64,000 bases of DNA, from assembly GCA_019633425.1 (NCBI GenBank), contig WSUB01000027.1, forward strand, positions 264,594-328,593, written 5' to 3'. Below, piece after piece: positions 33,792-44,446 of this stretch. The DNA is from Tulasnella sp. 424 (taxonomy: Eukaryota > Basidiomycota > Agaricomycetes > Cantharellales > Tulasnellaceae). Each line of letters begins with the position of its first letter. Within the stretch, counting starts at the first letter, position 1. Under the pieces are notes generated by a model. It was given only the letters and a program-made list of their open reading frames with translations, was not told the origin of the DNA and did not search any database. Position numbers and translations under genes: made by a program.

Positions 33792-35137
33792 ATGTCTCCA
33801 ACGAATCCTCGACCTACCCCTTGGCCCTCGAGTACTCATCCCCCAAACCCTTCGTTGCCCGCCTCCTGCTCCCCGTCTCTTCACCCCTCCACCACGAGCT
33901 TCGGTGAAGGAGTAACCACCTTCCTTCTAGGAACCCAGCCCGCTCATTATGAAACGTTATATCCAACTCGAGACGGGCCCCATGTCCAGCACTCGGTTAT
34001 GGACGAAGAGCAGGACGAACAGGACAACAACTCCACTTCATCGAACCCCCCTACCCAGCTCCACAAGACTAAACCAAATTGTAATCAAGAACATAGTTCC
34101 CCGACAGGCAAGCAGTTCGCGGTCAAGCTTTACGAGTAAGAGTGTTCTTCGTGGCAGTATCGTATCCGATCCTGATAGCTCTATGGAGGATGTTAGGTGA
34201 CGGAACCGTCATGGACTTCGTCAGGTGGGGCAAAAGCGGATCTTTAGATGCCCTCTATATTCCAGACATCAAAGCGTTTGAAGTGAACGTCATGCCCAAG
34301 TACTTTAAGGAGATGAGACAGGTATTCATCGCCAATACAGGGCTAAGTTACGATTTAATCTCACACTTTATTGCAGTGGGGCAGCTTTCAAAGACAACTG
34401 CATAATTACGGATTTGAGAAGCGAGACAGGGTGAGGATCGTCAGCCTCGAGCCCCTTGCACTTGACGCCTCCGATGACAATCATCCTTTCTGGTATAGGG
34501 TGCGGGCAAGGCCTTATACGCCCATTCGGGAAATAAATTCTGCAAAGGGCGCCCAGACCTTCTCCCTAAAGTGCTACGGAAGCCAAATTCTAGGATGAAA
34601 GCAATTATCGCTCAGGATTTGGCAAGCCCCGCACGTGGACGAGCCACTACACCCATCGAACCCACAATTCCCCAATCCACAAGTCAGATTAACCCCTACG
34701 CCGAGGTGGATAAACTTGGGCGCGAGCTCGAACGCGTGGTACTGCGCCTCTCGGCGATGGAGGGCCAACTCTCGGCAACGCAGGACCAACTCAAAGCACC
34801 GCAGGACCGACTCAAGGCGGCTGAGGACCGAGTCAAGGCAGCAGATGATCGCGTCAAGGCAGCGGAGGACAGACTCAAGGCAACGGAGGACCGCCTTCTG
34901 CTATTGGAGAGCCAGATTGTTGAGCTCTCCAGAAAGCTGGAAAGAGTGTCTAGTGGAGATGGTGGGTTGAATTCACTCGTCCATGTTGGGCCATCCCAGC
35001 CTATACTCGACTGCGGGATCCTTCTCGATGCTTTCGCCACCCCAGCGCCGCCCTCAGCGGCTTCTCTACCGATGCGGATGACCTATGAAACTTTCGATCC
35101 ATCTTGGGGCTCGGCCTTACGGCCACCCGGGATCTAG
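33792..35137 (+). CDS. HSF-type DNA-binding domain protein, copy 2, with expanded coiled coil, 389 aa
   Basis: Paralogue of copy 1. Exons 33792..34135, 34189..34321, 34377..34430, 34499..35137; the sizes of exons 2 and 3 (133 and 54 nt) equal copy 1. Domain segments: KQFAVKLYEMLGD, VMPKYFKEMRQ, WGSFQRQLHNYGFEKRDR and GRPDLLPKVLRKP. Exon 2 must start after GAG (TATGGAG/GATG), a weak acceptor, where copy 1 has GTAG. The coiled coil has grown to seven consecutive 7-residue repeats (pattern EDRLKAA) encoded by 34760-34906, against two or three in the other copies. The C-terminal VHVGPSQPILDCG segment aligns with IHPGPAPPTSNYD of copy 1. Confidence 0.87.
34760..34906 (+). repeat. Seven 21-bp repeats encoding coiled-coil heptads
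   Basis: Seven in-frame units of 21 bases inside exon 4 of HSF-like copy 2. Each codes for a heptad such as QDRLKAA, EDRVKAA or DDRVKAA, with Leu/Val at one core position and Ala/Thr/Leu at the other. Copies 1 and 3 hold only two to four recognisable units. Confidence 0.9.
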
Positions 35138-36400
35138 CTCCGGCCATGTTGAAAGCTAGCGTCATCCAGCTATTACTTCCGTTCTTGCGCCATATCCTTA
35201 CATGATCCAATTCTGGCCCTCCAGATCGGTTTAAAACCCTGCTGGTCCTCCTGGTCTGCGCGTACCCTCGTTGGGATCAAAACCACCCCCTGGATCTCTC
35301 TCTCCACTCCAACCTACGATCCCTAGACCCAATCCCTTCTATCATCAACAACCTACAAGTGGCGACGAATACCAGTGCCAACACCAGCCACCAAGCTGGA
35401 CCCACTCGTTTGAAAACTGCAACCAGCTCCCCCCAGCTTTCCTTTAATGAATGGTACCGGGAGAATCAAGGCTCCGAGGTTAATCGACCCCATGGAATAT
35501 TGGCGTGGATTCTCATCCAGTACCTGAAAGGCAGGCCCACACCGTAAAAAACGTGTGATTTTTGCTTACCTTGAGCACCCTGTTTCTATAGCCAACCCAC
35601 GACCGATTCTCCACGAGCTTGTTTCTTACATTCATAGCAAGGATCACGCCTCTTGGACCGACAAGCAAGCACGCAAATGATACTCAATACCCGTAAAGAT
35701 CAGCTCCAGAAGACCCACCGGAATGTTCTCACCTTTGGAACGATGCTAGCATCGTTTTCAGGAAAGCTTGGCCCTTATCGTCCAATTCCACACCGTTCAG
35801 CTTGGCCTCCGATAGGTTGATCCTTCGGAAAATACTATGTGGTTATGCACCTCTGTCTGTTCAGATATTACGAGATGACATATGATTTGTTCGCCTCACA
35901 AGTTAGCCCTCTCCTGTCTAGGAGATGGTGCATCGAATTGACTGGTCCGTCCAAAGCTGGTGGGGTCGGTTTCCTTCACAAGGCTCGAGTCATAGCGCCA
36001 GTCGCTGGTAGTGGCTGCCTATCAAAATAATTCTCTGTAGAGCGTTTCTCGTGACTCTCATTTGCCAGTGGTCACGGCGTATGAGCCTCTGGATGTATCT
36101 TTTGACTTGCCCTTTCACGACCGATCTCAGGCGACACGTTTGCGCCAATCATCGCCGTAGTTTCCGAATCTCGGTTTACCCCGCCGAGGGTGCGTGATAG
36201 TGGCGAAGCGACGTCACTACGTAAGATTAATCCTTCATCGGCTTGAAGGGTTAACAATAAATGACTGCGTAAGTGCGACAGCCTGCGAAAGCGGCGCTCT
36301 CACTCGGAAGTACGGAACCTCGAGCTCCGTCCAGGCTTGATATCGCATCCCTTTGCCTCATTTCCTTTTGATATTGAACTATCTATTCCTCAATGTCGCG
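35138..36400. repeat. C repeat block, copy 2 (shorter, more decayed), with flanks
   Basis: From about 35440 resembles the C blocks at 31200 and 41000. The (-) strand exon seen in copy 1 is recognisable as CYECKKQARGE near 35630, but an in-frame TAG follows. Bases 36010-36290 match 42290-42540 (TTTCCGAATCTCGG). No intact gene. Confidence 0.5.
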
Positions 36401-37877
36401 CGTTGTTTCCCTTCCGTCGTCGCGTCTCCCGTTTGTTGTCCCGGATCAGGGTAGGCTGTGTGGCCGCTCTTTTATGACCTTCTATCTATATATAAATATG
36501 CGGCTCGGCTTCATCGCTCATCGCACTGGTTATCCCAGGTGTATTTATAAATTCCATCCCGTGTTTATCGCAAGCTAGTTGTTCATGTCTGGCAATCGGC
36601 ACACAGCTGCATTGAACGAAGACGCAGCTGGCAGATTTTCAATTTTGGGACACATCGACGAACCTGTTTTCACTAGAGGTTAGCTCGCCACGCGCTCACA
36701 GCCTCTCTCCGGGTCTGTCCTTCTGTGCTCTCTGTGCTACTCGGCACGTCGAGGCACGCTGCCAATGATTGCCCTGAACTTTGACTTTTCCTCAGGCTGT
36801 TACTTTGTCTTCACGTGATGAGAACGCCGATAAGGGAGAGAAGGCGCCTTACGCAGCTCCTGGCTCTCCTCCAAAGCCTCTTTTCGCGTCCGAACACTAT
36901 TTCATGGATTGATGACTTGCAAAAAGTTAAGCGTGCGTGCGTGGAGGTATAAAGACGCGGTCTGTGGTAGGTGGGTTGAAGGTGATGGTCGAACTGACCT
37001 CCTCCATTTTGCTCGTTCCCTGCTGCTAGCCTTGCGTCCCTGCCCTCGTCTCTTCGCTTGACTCTCCTTTTCGGTTTCATTCTTCAGCGGTACCCTAAAA
37101 CTTGGGTCTCACCTTGTCTCGATCTAACGTCTTTACGAGACCTATCCGCTCCCAGACCTGCCGGGACATCCTTTCGGATGTTGCTCAGACCTTTACCAAT
37201 CCCTCCGTGGAATCGCAGCAGGTCGGGAGCGGGGGGCTCAAGAAGGGAAAAAGGGGGTACTGCCATAATAGCCCCGCGTGCTTTTACTATCGTCCCATCT
37301 GGGCTTGGCTGGCGGTGGCTTATTTGTGCCTGTGCCCAAGGGTGTCTGGATGATCGTCGCATCACTTGATCTGTACCTCGCTCGCTCATCGGTGGTCGAA
37401 GGATCACCGAACGTTGCGCGCTCTTCGACGTCACCGCTGCTGTTTGAATGCTCCGAATTCAACGGTGGGTCTCGGGACTTGGGCGCTGCAACTCGACTTC
37501 TTCATGGAGAAGCATTCGGTCCTGAAGCGGGGTGTACGTAGGTTACGACAGATTGTCATAACGTGGAAATACAGTTTCAAGGGGCAGGTGCGGGAAAATC
37601 TCTGAAATTCTACTTCCGGAATGGGGACTGACTGCGCTCATATTCTCCCAATTTTCGCCACGTGATTCCAACAATGTTTCGCCCTCTCGTCATCTCTCCT
37701 CTCCAATAGAGAGTTGTTATAAGAAGCGAAGAACAACTTTGCGGGGGATGAAAGGCGAAGATATGAGACTCTGAATGGTTAGTTGGAAATGCGAATGGAG
37801 GGGTCGTTGTCTCCCTTTCAGTGATCTGGCAACCGCTGCGATTTGCCAAGGAAAAAAAGGGTCTGGACTTCTCAACT
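36400..37877. repeat. P block, orphan copy of the priA upstream region
   Basis: Matches 42640-44140, the region directly upstream of priA-like copy 1, including the GTGTATTTATA box, the AAAAAGTTAAGC stretch and GTCTCCCTTTCAGTGATCTG. The match stops at about 37876 (GGTCTGGACTTCTCA), where the R repeat starts instead of the priA gene. So this is an upstream region without its gene. Frames such as 36811-37080 (-) and 37084-37434 (-) recur in the other P block, but with substitutions that look unconstrained. Confidence 0.65.
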
Positions 37878-39022
37878 ACGTCCTACAACAGTAAACTAGG
37901 AGCATCAAGTTGTGAATGTTGGTTTGTTCGCCTAGTTGTAGCTTTCTCAACCACACGACAAGATAAAGTGTGCGAGCAAAGGCTTGGGGACGGCGGGCTA
38001 AGAGGATCGTGGCGCCGAGTGGGTGATGTGGGGCTGGGATTGGGTCAATAAGGGTTCCTATATAAACATCAGCGGAGGCAAAATGCCCCCCCCCCCCGTT
38101 TCCACCGACCAACCCTCAAGGTTTCCTCCGCCGTTGTCCAAAACTTTAACACGTAAATGTCGCATGCAATGCTCGTCCCGATTTCTTTTCCGAATCCACT
38201 CTGCTGCCTTCAATGCATTAATGGCCTCGCCCGGCCCGGCTTGTCATGGCCCTCAGCCGATCCAAGTCCTCCAACTAAAACGGCATCAGGTTCGATAGCA
38301 TCAATCTAGCCGATCAATAAGGACTCCAACTATGCCACTTACTGCTACAGGGTCCCGTTCACCAAACTCAACACAAGGTCCCAGACACCGCCTGTTTCGG
38401 TAGTCCGAGAGGTATCAACCTTGGTGGAGGCTCTGCTCGTTAAGCCCGCTGGTATTATTAAACTACCCAGACGATTGTGGAAATACCAACTCTGGTAAAT
38501 GTCAAATGTGAGTACGCTCCCCCTTGCTTGTCGGTGTTATCGATACCGCTTCCTGTGCAGTAGTTTGCCTTACAACAATCATGCTGACTTGAAAAAAAAA
38601 AAACAAATATTCTATATACCTTTCTGATAATCTTATTCAAAGATGGGGAAATTTAAAAGTCGGGGGGAGGGGGCGGAAAAGGTATACTGAGGGTCCTCAG
38701 GGTCGGAGGAAGGAGTAAGACCTACGACATCGACGACGCCGGTGTCAGACAAGCAAATCATTTTCCGTGAAGGAAACTGTTATAGAAACTGTCATACGTA
38801 CCCGGTAAAAAATTACATTCCACAGGGGTATATATGGAAAGTTGTGGGACCCGGGGCGATGCTTACGCAAGCACCGGGTTTCCCTTGCGCGGAATTCCGA
38901 TTTCCCTCGATTCTCGGCAGGTGCCGAGCCACAGCGCTCACGCATTGGTCACCCACGTCACAGAAGATCACAGAAACGATCACCACCTTGCGGAAGGAAT
39001 AATGGAGCTTGAGGTTGTAGTA
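37878..39022 (+). repeat. R repeat, copy 2 (1.14 kb)
   Basis: Second copy of the block at 30057-31186, same orientation. The TATA-like TCCTATATAAACA lies at about 38056, followed by CAAAATG and a run of C at 38085. An A-run at 38591-38604 and several small indels separate it from copy 1. It abuts the truncated P block on its left. Confidence 0.7.
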
Positions 39023-39974
39023 TGCTTGAGAGCGTATGAGACCGGAGGGTTCCATGATTTGATCGATAGAGCAACGCCGTCCAGTTTTTTGTGCAATGCA
39101 CTGTATATTAAACTCTGGGCGCTAAGCATGCAGCGAATCGAGCTGCGGCACGTTGAGTTCATTCCGCCTTACGTTGTCTTCATGCCATACGCGTCTGCCT
39201 ATCGTCTGCTGTGTAACAACAGGGAGACGTCAACGGATACCGCAGTATTCCGGGTTTACGGGGTCATCGGCCGGGACACTGAGACGTGCACCAACGCGGT
39301 GCAACTACGTTGGGGGGGTGGGGTACGGAAGGATTGGCTGGGACAAAGGACGTGGTGCGAGCGGAGCGGGCGAGCTGACCGGATGGACAAGGGGAAATCC
39401 CTTCACAGAACAACGCGCAATTTCTACTCAACCCTTCCTTTCGCCAGCGATTCGAACTTGTAACGTTTGCAGAGAGAGGAACTTTACCAGTCTGATAGGT
39501 GTAATGGACCCAATGGTTTAGACAGCTCAACTGTAACTACTCTGAACGTGAAAGCGCATGTCTGTCCACATCCTTTGGACCTAGAAATGTTAAATCCGGG
39601 CAGGTGTCGTGTTATAGATCGATCTCACACCAATGATACTTTGGGACTATCGAGGTGTTTATGTGTAAATACCTGGTGGGACACGTGTCCCGAGTGGGAA
39701 AATCGCCGGTGACACGGGCGGTGTGGATTTAGCGGGCGGCTTGGGGGAGGAGGGCTCAAGCAGAATCATGTTCTAAATTCATTTCCCAATAGGCGGTGTA
39801 CGGTATTTCTAGCTTCATGATCAGAAACTTAGAAATTTAGAAACACATGATGTTCGATACAAAAGAAAGACCTCTCACATCGATTCCCCCCACCGCTATC
39901 TCATCCTTACACTCGTAAATCAACTTCAGCCGTTCTGCTACCTCTATCTTGGCGAACTATTCTCTTGCATTACA
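39023..39974. other. Spacer and upstream region of HSF-like copy 3
   Basis: About 950 bases. The 209-codon + frame at 38834-39463 runs from the R repeat into this spacer without recognisable content. The last 150 bases (TTTAGAAACACATGATG) match the region upstream of HSF-like copies 1 and 2. Confidence 0.45.
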
Positions 39975-40916
39975 ATGAACTCCACTTCATCGATCCCTCC
40001 TACCCAACTCGGCAAGACTAGACCCCGAGAGCCTGATATCCTGTCAGGCAAGCATTTTCCGGTCAAGGTTTTCCAGTAAGAGTATTCTCCGTAGTATCGC
40101 ATCTGATGCTGATATCTCTATGAAGGATGTTGCAGGACGAAACCATCAAGAACTACGTCAGCTGGAGGAAACACGAGTCTTTGGATGCTCTCTATATTCC
40201 AGACATCGAAGCGTTCGCCGTGAACGTCATGCCCAAGTACTTCAAGGAGATGAAAGGAGGGGTAAACATCGCCAAAAATATATACGGCTAAGCCATGGTT
40301 TAACCTCATGATTTGTCATAGTGGGGCAGCTTCCAGAAGCAACTCAACAATTATGGATTCGAGAAACGGGACAGGGTGAGGATCGTCGACCTTGGCATCT
40401 GGCACCCAACGTGTCCGATGTTAATCGTCCTTTTTGATATAGGGGGCGGGCAAGGCTCTTTACACTCACTCAGGAAATAATTTCCGTAAAGGGCGCCCGG
40501 ATCTTCTCCCCAAGGTGCTACGTAGGCTGTGTCCGAAGCCGACGGCATCTGCTGGCCGGGGTTCAAGGCCTGCACAGGAACCACCCACTGCACCCATCGA
40601 ACCCACGACACCCCAATCCGACAGCCAGACCGACCCCCGCGCTAAGGAGGATCAACTCGAGCACGAGAAGAAAAAGCTTGAAAGGGAGATTTTGGAATTG
40701 AAGAGGAAGTTAGAACTCTCGGAGGCACGCCGCTCGGAAGCAGAGAACCAATTCCAGACAACAGAGAATCGACTCCAAGCAACGGAGAACCTTCTTCTGG
40801 AAATGGGGAACCAACTTATCGCATTGCTATCTACAGTAAATGGTGCGTTGTATTCACTCATCCATCCTGGCCCAGCGAGGGCTCTGCTTGCTTACGCTTT
40901 CCTTTTGACGCTCTAG
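39975..40916 (+). CDS. HSF-type DNA-binding domain protein, copy 3, short, 254 aa
   Basis: Third paralogue. Exons 39975..40075, 40126..40261, 40322..40375 and 40443..40916. The N-terminus is reduced to 30 residues (MNSTSSIPPTQ). The HSF domain is complete: KHFPVKVFQMLQD, VMPKYFKEMKGG, WGSFQKQLNNYGFEKRDR, GRPDLLPKVLRR; its recognition helix with LNNYGF is the closest of the three to a true HSF. Exon 2 is one codon longer (GGG insertion at its end) and follows an AAG acceptor. The coiled coil reads LEHEKKKLEREILELKRKLE. A frameshift relative to copies 1 and 2 near 40890 ends the protein early (LLAYAFLLTL) and removes about 30 residues. Confidence 0.82.
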
Positions 40917-40984
40917 TCGCCCCAGCCGCGGCTAGTAGCTTTTTCCCCTATCGAAATAATTCCTCACAGAGCGTTTTTGGTGAA

Positions 40985-42605
40985 TCCCATCCGTCGATGG
41001 GCATTCCCAGTGAAATTCTCGACCATCCGTCTTTTAATTTGGCCATCCTACAACCTGATATCTGGACTCAGGTCATGATGGTCCAGCCATCGTCGTAATC
41101 TCCAGATTTCGATCTGCCCCATCGCCTTAGTACCCTATGCTGGCCCATCGAGCTATGGCGGAAACCACCACCTTGTCCCAAGGCCAGCTTCAAGTTTGTC
41201 AAGCAAGTCTTCTGTTCCGGGCTTGCATGACAGAATTGGAGATATCAAACCAGGTAAGGATTTCCGACCATGGTACCTTGCACCTGACATCTCCGATGCT
41301 AATCGTCCTTTCCTCTTACGCTCCAGCCAGGACCGCTAGCGACCACGGGCATATTGTGGCTCGCGTAGGGTCTAGAGGAAGGGGGATAGAACGCTTTCAT
41401 GGGGACCGGAAGAAGGGAATTAGTCACGGAGAGGGTATAGCCACTGATCATTCTGTCTTCTAGACTTGCTTCAACGTTGGCTCGGGACGGCACTCTTCGT
41501 TCTAGAGGTATGGGACTGATGGATCTAATATTTATCAGGATTGCCCTTCGTCTATGAGAAGGACCATAAGTGGGCGGAAAACCCTGAGTTGGCGTCTGCG
41601 GACTAGATGAACGGTCAGGTGGTGAGTGTTTACATGCCGGGGCAACATAGATTCACTGGATCTCGATGGAAGCTATTCTCGAGATTGAAATATTTGTAAC
41701 CTTTAGAGATTGGTGTTCATTACTGACGAGTTTTAAGAGAATCAAGATTCTGAAACTACTCAAGATCAAGCGATATCGACGAGGAATATCTCGAAGGGAA
41801 GCAGACGATAGTCAGCAAAAAAATGTGTGAGTGTTGCTTCCCTTGAGTGCACTGTCCCCACAGTCAACTCACGACCATTTTTGCACGAACTTGTTACTAA
41901 CATCCATAGCAAGTGCCACGCCGCTTGGACGGACCAGCATGGAATACTACCAGGTGGTCGTGTACAACAGCTCCAAAAGATTTACCGAAAGCCTCTCGCC
42001 TTTCGAGTGATCCTAGCACCCACTTAGGATTGGTTGGGGCCTATGTTCCGCTGCATATGGTTCGCCTTGGTCTTCGAGATGCGGACCTCATCGGAAAACA
42101 GCCGTATGGTTATAAAGCTACGTTTGTTCGAACATATATGAATTGCTCGACTCACAAATTTATTATTCCCCCCAGCTCGGGAGACGTTGCCTCGAGTCCA
42201 CCATCTAGGGCCAGCCCAGCCTGCATCCGACTCAAGTCGCCTTCCCGATGCTCTGGTCATAGCTGCAGTCGCTGTGAGTGGCTACCTCTCAAGACAGTCC
42301 TGTGCGGAGCGTTTTGCATGATTCTCACTTGCCGGTGGCCATCTCCCTCCATCTTTTAGCTTGTCCTTTCGTGACCGGTCTCAGGCGACACGTTTACACC
42401 AATCATCGCCGTAGTTTCCGAATCTCGGTGTACCCCGCCGAAGGTGCGTGATAGTGGCGAAGCGACGTCACTATGTGAGATTAATCCCTCCTCGGCCTGA
42501 AGGGTTAACAAGAAAAGTGCGACAGCCTGCGAAAGCGGCACTCTCACTCGGAAGTACGGAACGTCGGGCCCCGTTCGGGCTTGGTATCGCATCCCTTTGG
42601 CTCAT
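40985..42605. repeat. C repeat block, copy 3
   Basis: Closest match to 31200-32815 (GTCATGATGGTCCAGCCATC and GCCCATCGAGCTATGGCGG are shared). Again ATG 41155 gives MAETTTLSQGQ, followed by a decayed HSF-like exon 3/intron 3 at 41230-41320. The (-) strand exon near 41830-41950 has a stop in place of the coding sequence of copy 1. The right part (42290-42540) matches 36010-36290. Confidence 0.55.
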
Positions 42606-44446
42606 TTTCTTTTGATATTGAACTATCTATTTCTCAATTGTCGTACGTTGTTTTCCTTCGGTTGTCGCGTCTCCCGTTTGCAAATTTGTTGTCCCGGACC
42701 AGGGTAGGCTGTGTGGACGCTCTTTTTTTGACCGACCTTCTATCCATCTATTAATACATTATGCGGCTCGGCTTCATATCTCACCGCACTGGTTATCCCA
42801 GGTGTATTTATATATTCCATCCTGTGTTTGTCGCAAGCTAGTTGTTCGTGTCTTGGCATTCGGCACACAGCTGCATCGAACGAAGACGCGTTTCAACGTT
42901 CTGGCTGGCAGAGTCGGCGAATCTGTACTCACTAGAGGTTAGCTCGCCACGCGCTCACGGCTTCTCCCCGATTCTTTCCTTCTGGGCTCTCTGTGCTACT
43001 CGGCACGTCGAGGCACGCTGCCGATGATTGCCCTGAACTTTGACTTTTCCCCCAGACTATTACTTTGTCCTCACGTGATGAGAACACCGATAAGGCAGTA
43101 AAGGTGCCTTGCGTACCTCCTCGCTCTCCTCAAAAGCCTCTTTTCGCGTCCGAATACCATTCATAGATTGATGGCTTGCAAAAAGTTAAGCGAGCGTGCG
43201 TGGAGGTATAAAGACGTGGTCGGTGGTAGATGGTTTGAAGGTGATGGTCGAACTGACCTCCTCCACTTTGCTCGTTCCCTGCTGCTAGCCTTGGGTCCCT
43301 GCCCTCGTCCCTTTGCTTGAATCTCCTTTTCGGCTTCAACCTTCCTTCTCCGGCGGCACCCTAAAACTCGGGTTTCACTTGTCTCGATCTAACGTCTTTG
43401 CGAGACCCATCCGCTCCCAAACCTGCCGGGACATCCTTTCGGATGTTGCTCAGCCCTTTACTAATCCCTCCGTGGAATCGCAGCAGGTCGCGGGGGGCTC
43501 AAGAGGGGGAAAAAGGGGTACTGCCATGGCCCCGCGTGCTTTTTTTACTGCCTGCGGCCCGTTAGTCGGCTATCGTCCTATCTGGGCTAGGCTGACGGTG
43601 GCTTGTTTGTGCCTGTGCGCATGGGTGTCTGAATGATCGTCGCATCACTTGATTTGCACCTCGCTCGCTCTTCGGTGGTCGAAGGATCGCCGAACGTCGC
43701 GCGCCTTCGACGTCACCGCTGCTGTTTGAATGCTCCGAATTCAACGGTGGGTGCACCTTGGGACTTGGGCGCTGCAACTCGACTTCTTCATGGAGAAGCA
43801 TTCGGGCTTGAAGCGGGGTGCGTACGGGGGTTACGACAGCTTGACATAACGTGGAAATACAGTTTCAAGGGGCAGGTGCGGGAAATTTTCTGAAATTCTG
43901 CTTCCGGAATTCAATGGGGACTAATTGCGCTCATATTCCCCCCATTCTCGCCACGTGATTCCAGCAATCTTTCGCTCTCGTCATTTATCCTCTCCAATAG
44001 AGAGTCGTTTATAAGAAGAAAAACTTGCAAGGGATGAGAGGTGATGATATGAGACTCTGAATGGTTAGTTGGAAATGCGAATGGAGGGGTCTTTGTCTCC
44101 CTTTCAGTGATCTGCCAACCGCTGCGATCTGCCAAGGAAAACAAGGGTCCGGAACCCTCAACATACCAATGTGTCATGGATTTTCTCCGTGGTACCTGAT
44201 CCACAGACAACACCGACAATCGACGCACTCTATCAGTCAAAAAGACCGGCAAGGTTTTCTCTCCCGCCGCTTCTTTCGTGGCTCCTCCCCCAGTCGTCCA
44301 TCTCCCTCTCTTTCCCTCCCTCTTGTCTCTCTCCTCTCCACTCTCTTTAGAGAACCCACTCTCCTTTTGGTTATATCCACTAAGACACCCACACACATCG
44401 TACAAAAAAAACCTTCACCTAAATCCCTAAATTTCGATCCGAACCG
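42606..44446 (+). promoter_or_regulatory. P block, upstream region of priA-like copy 1
   Basis: Long upstream region repeated at 36400-37877 and, from 43657 onward, at 46752-47523. Contains TATAAGAAG-type elements (ATAAGAAGAAAAAC near 44010), a pyrimidine-rich leader (44255-44360) and the leader CCTAAATCCCTAAATTTC just before the ATG. Intron-like GT/AG pairs are present but no coding sequence was recognised. Confidence 0.6.

Noticed and set aside
36811..37434. Recurring (-) frames in the P blocks as genes
   Set aside because: They recur only because the DNA is duplicated; substitutions between copies fall evenly over codon positions as far as I can see, and frames start and stop differently.
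38834..39463. 209-codon + frame across the end of R copy 2
   Set aside because: It spans the border of a repeat and a spacer, is interrupted in R copy 1 and has no domain.
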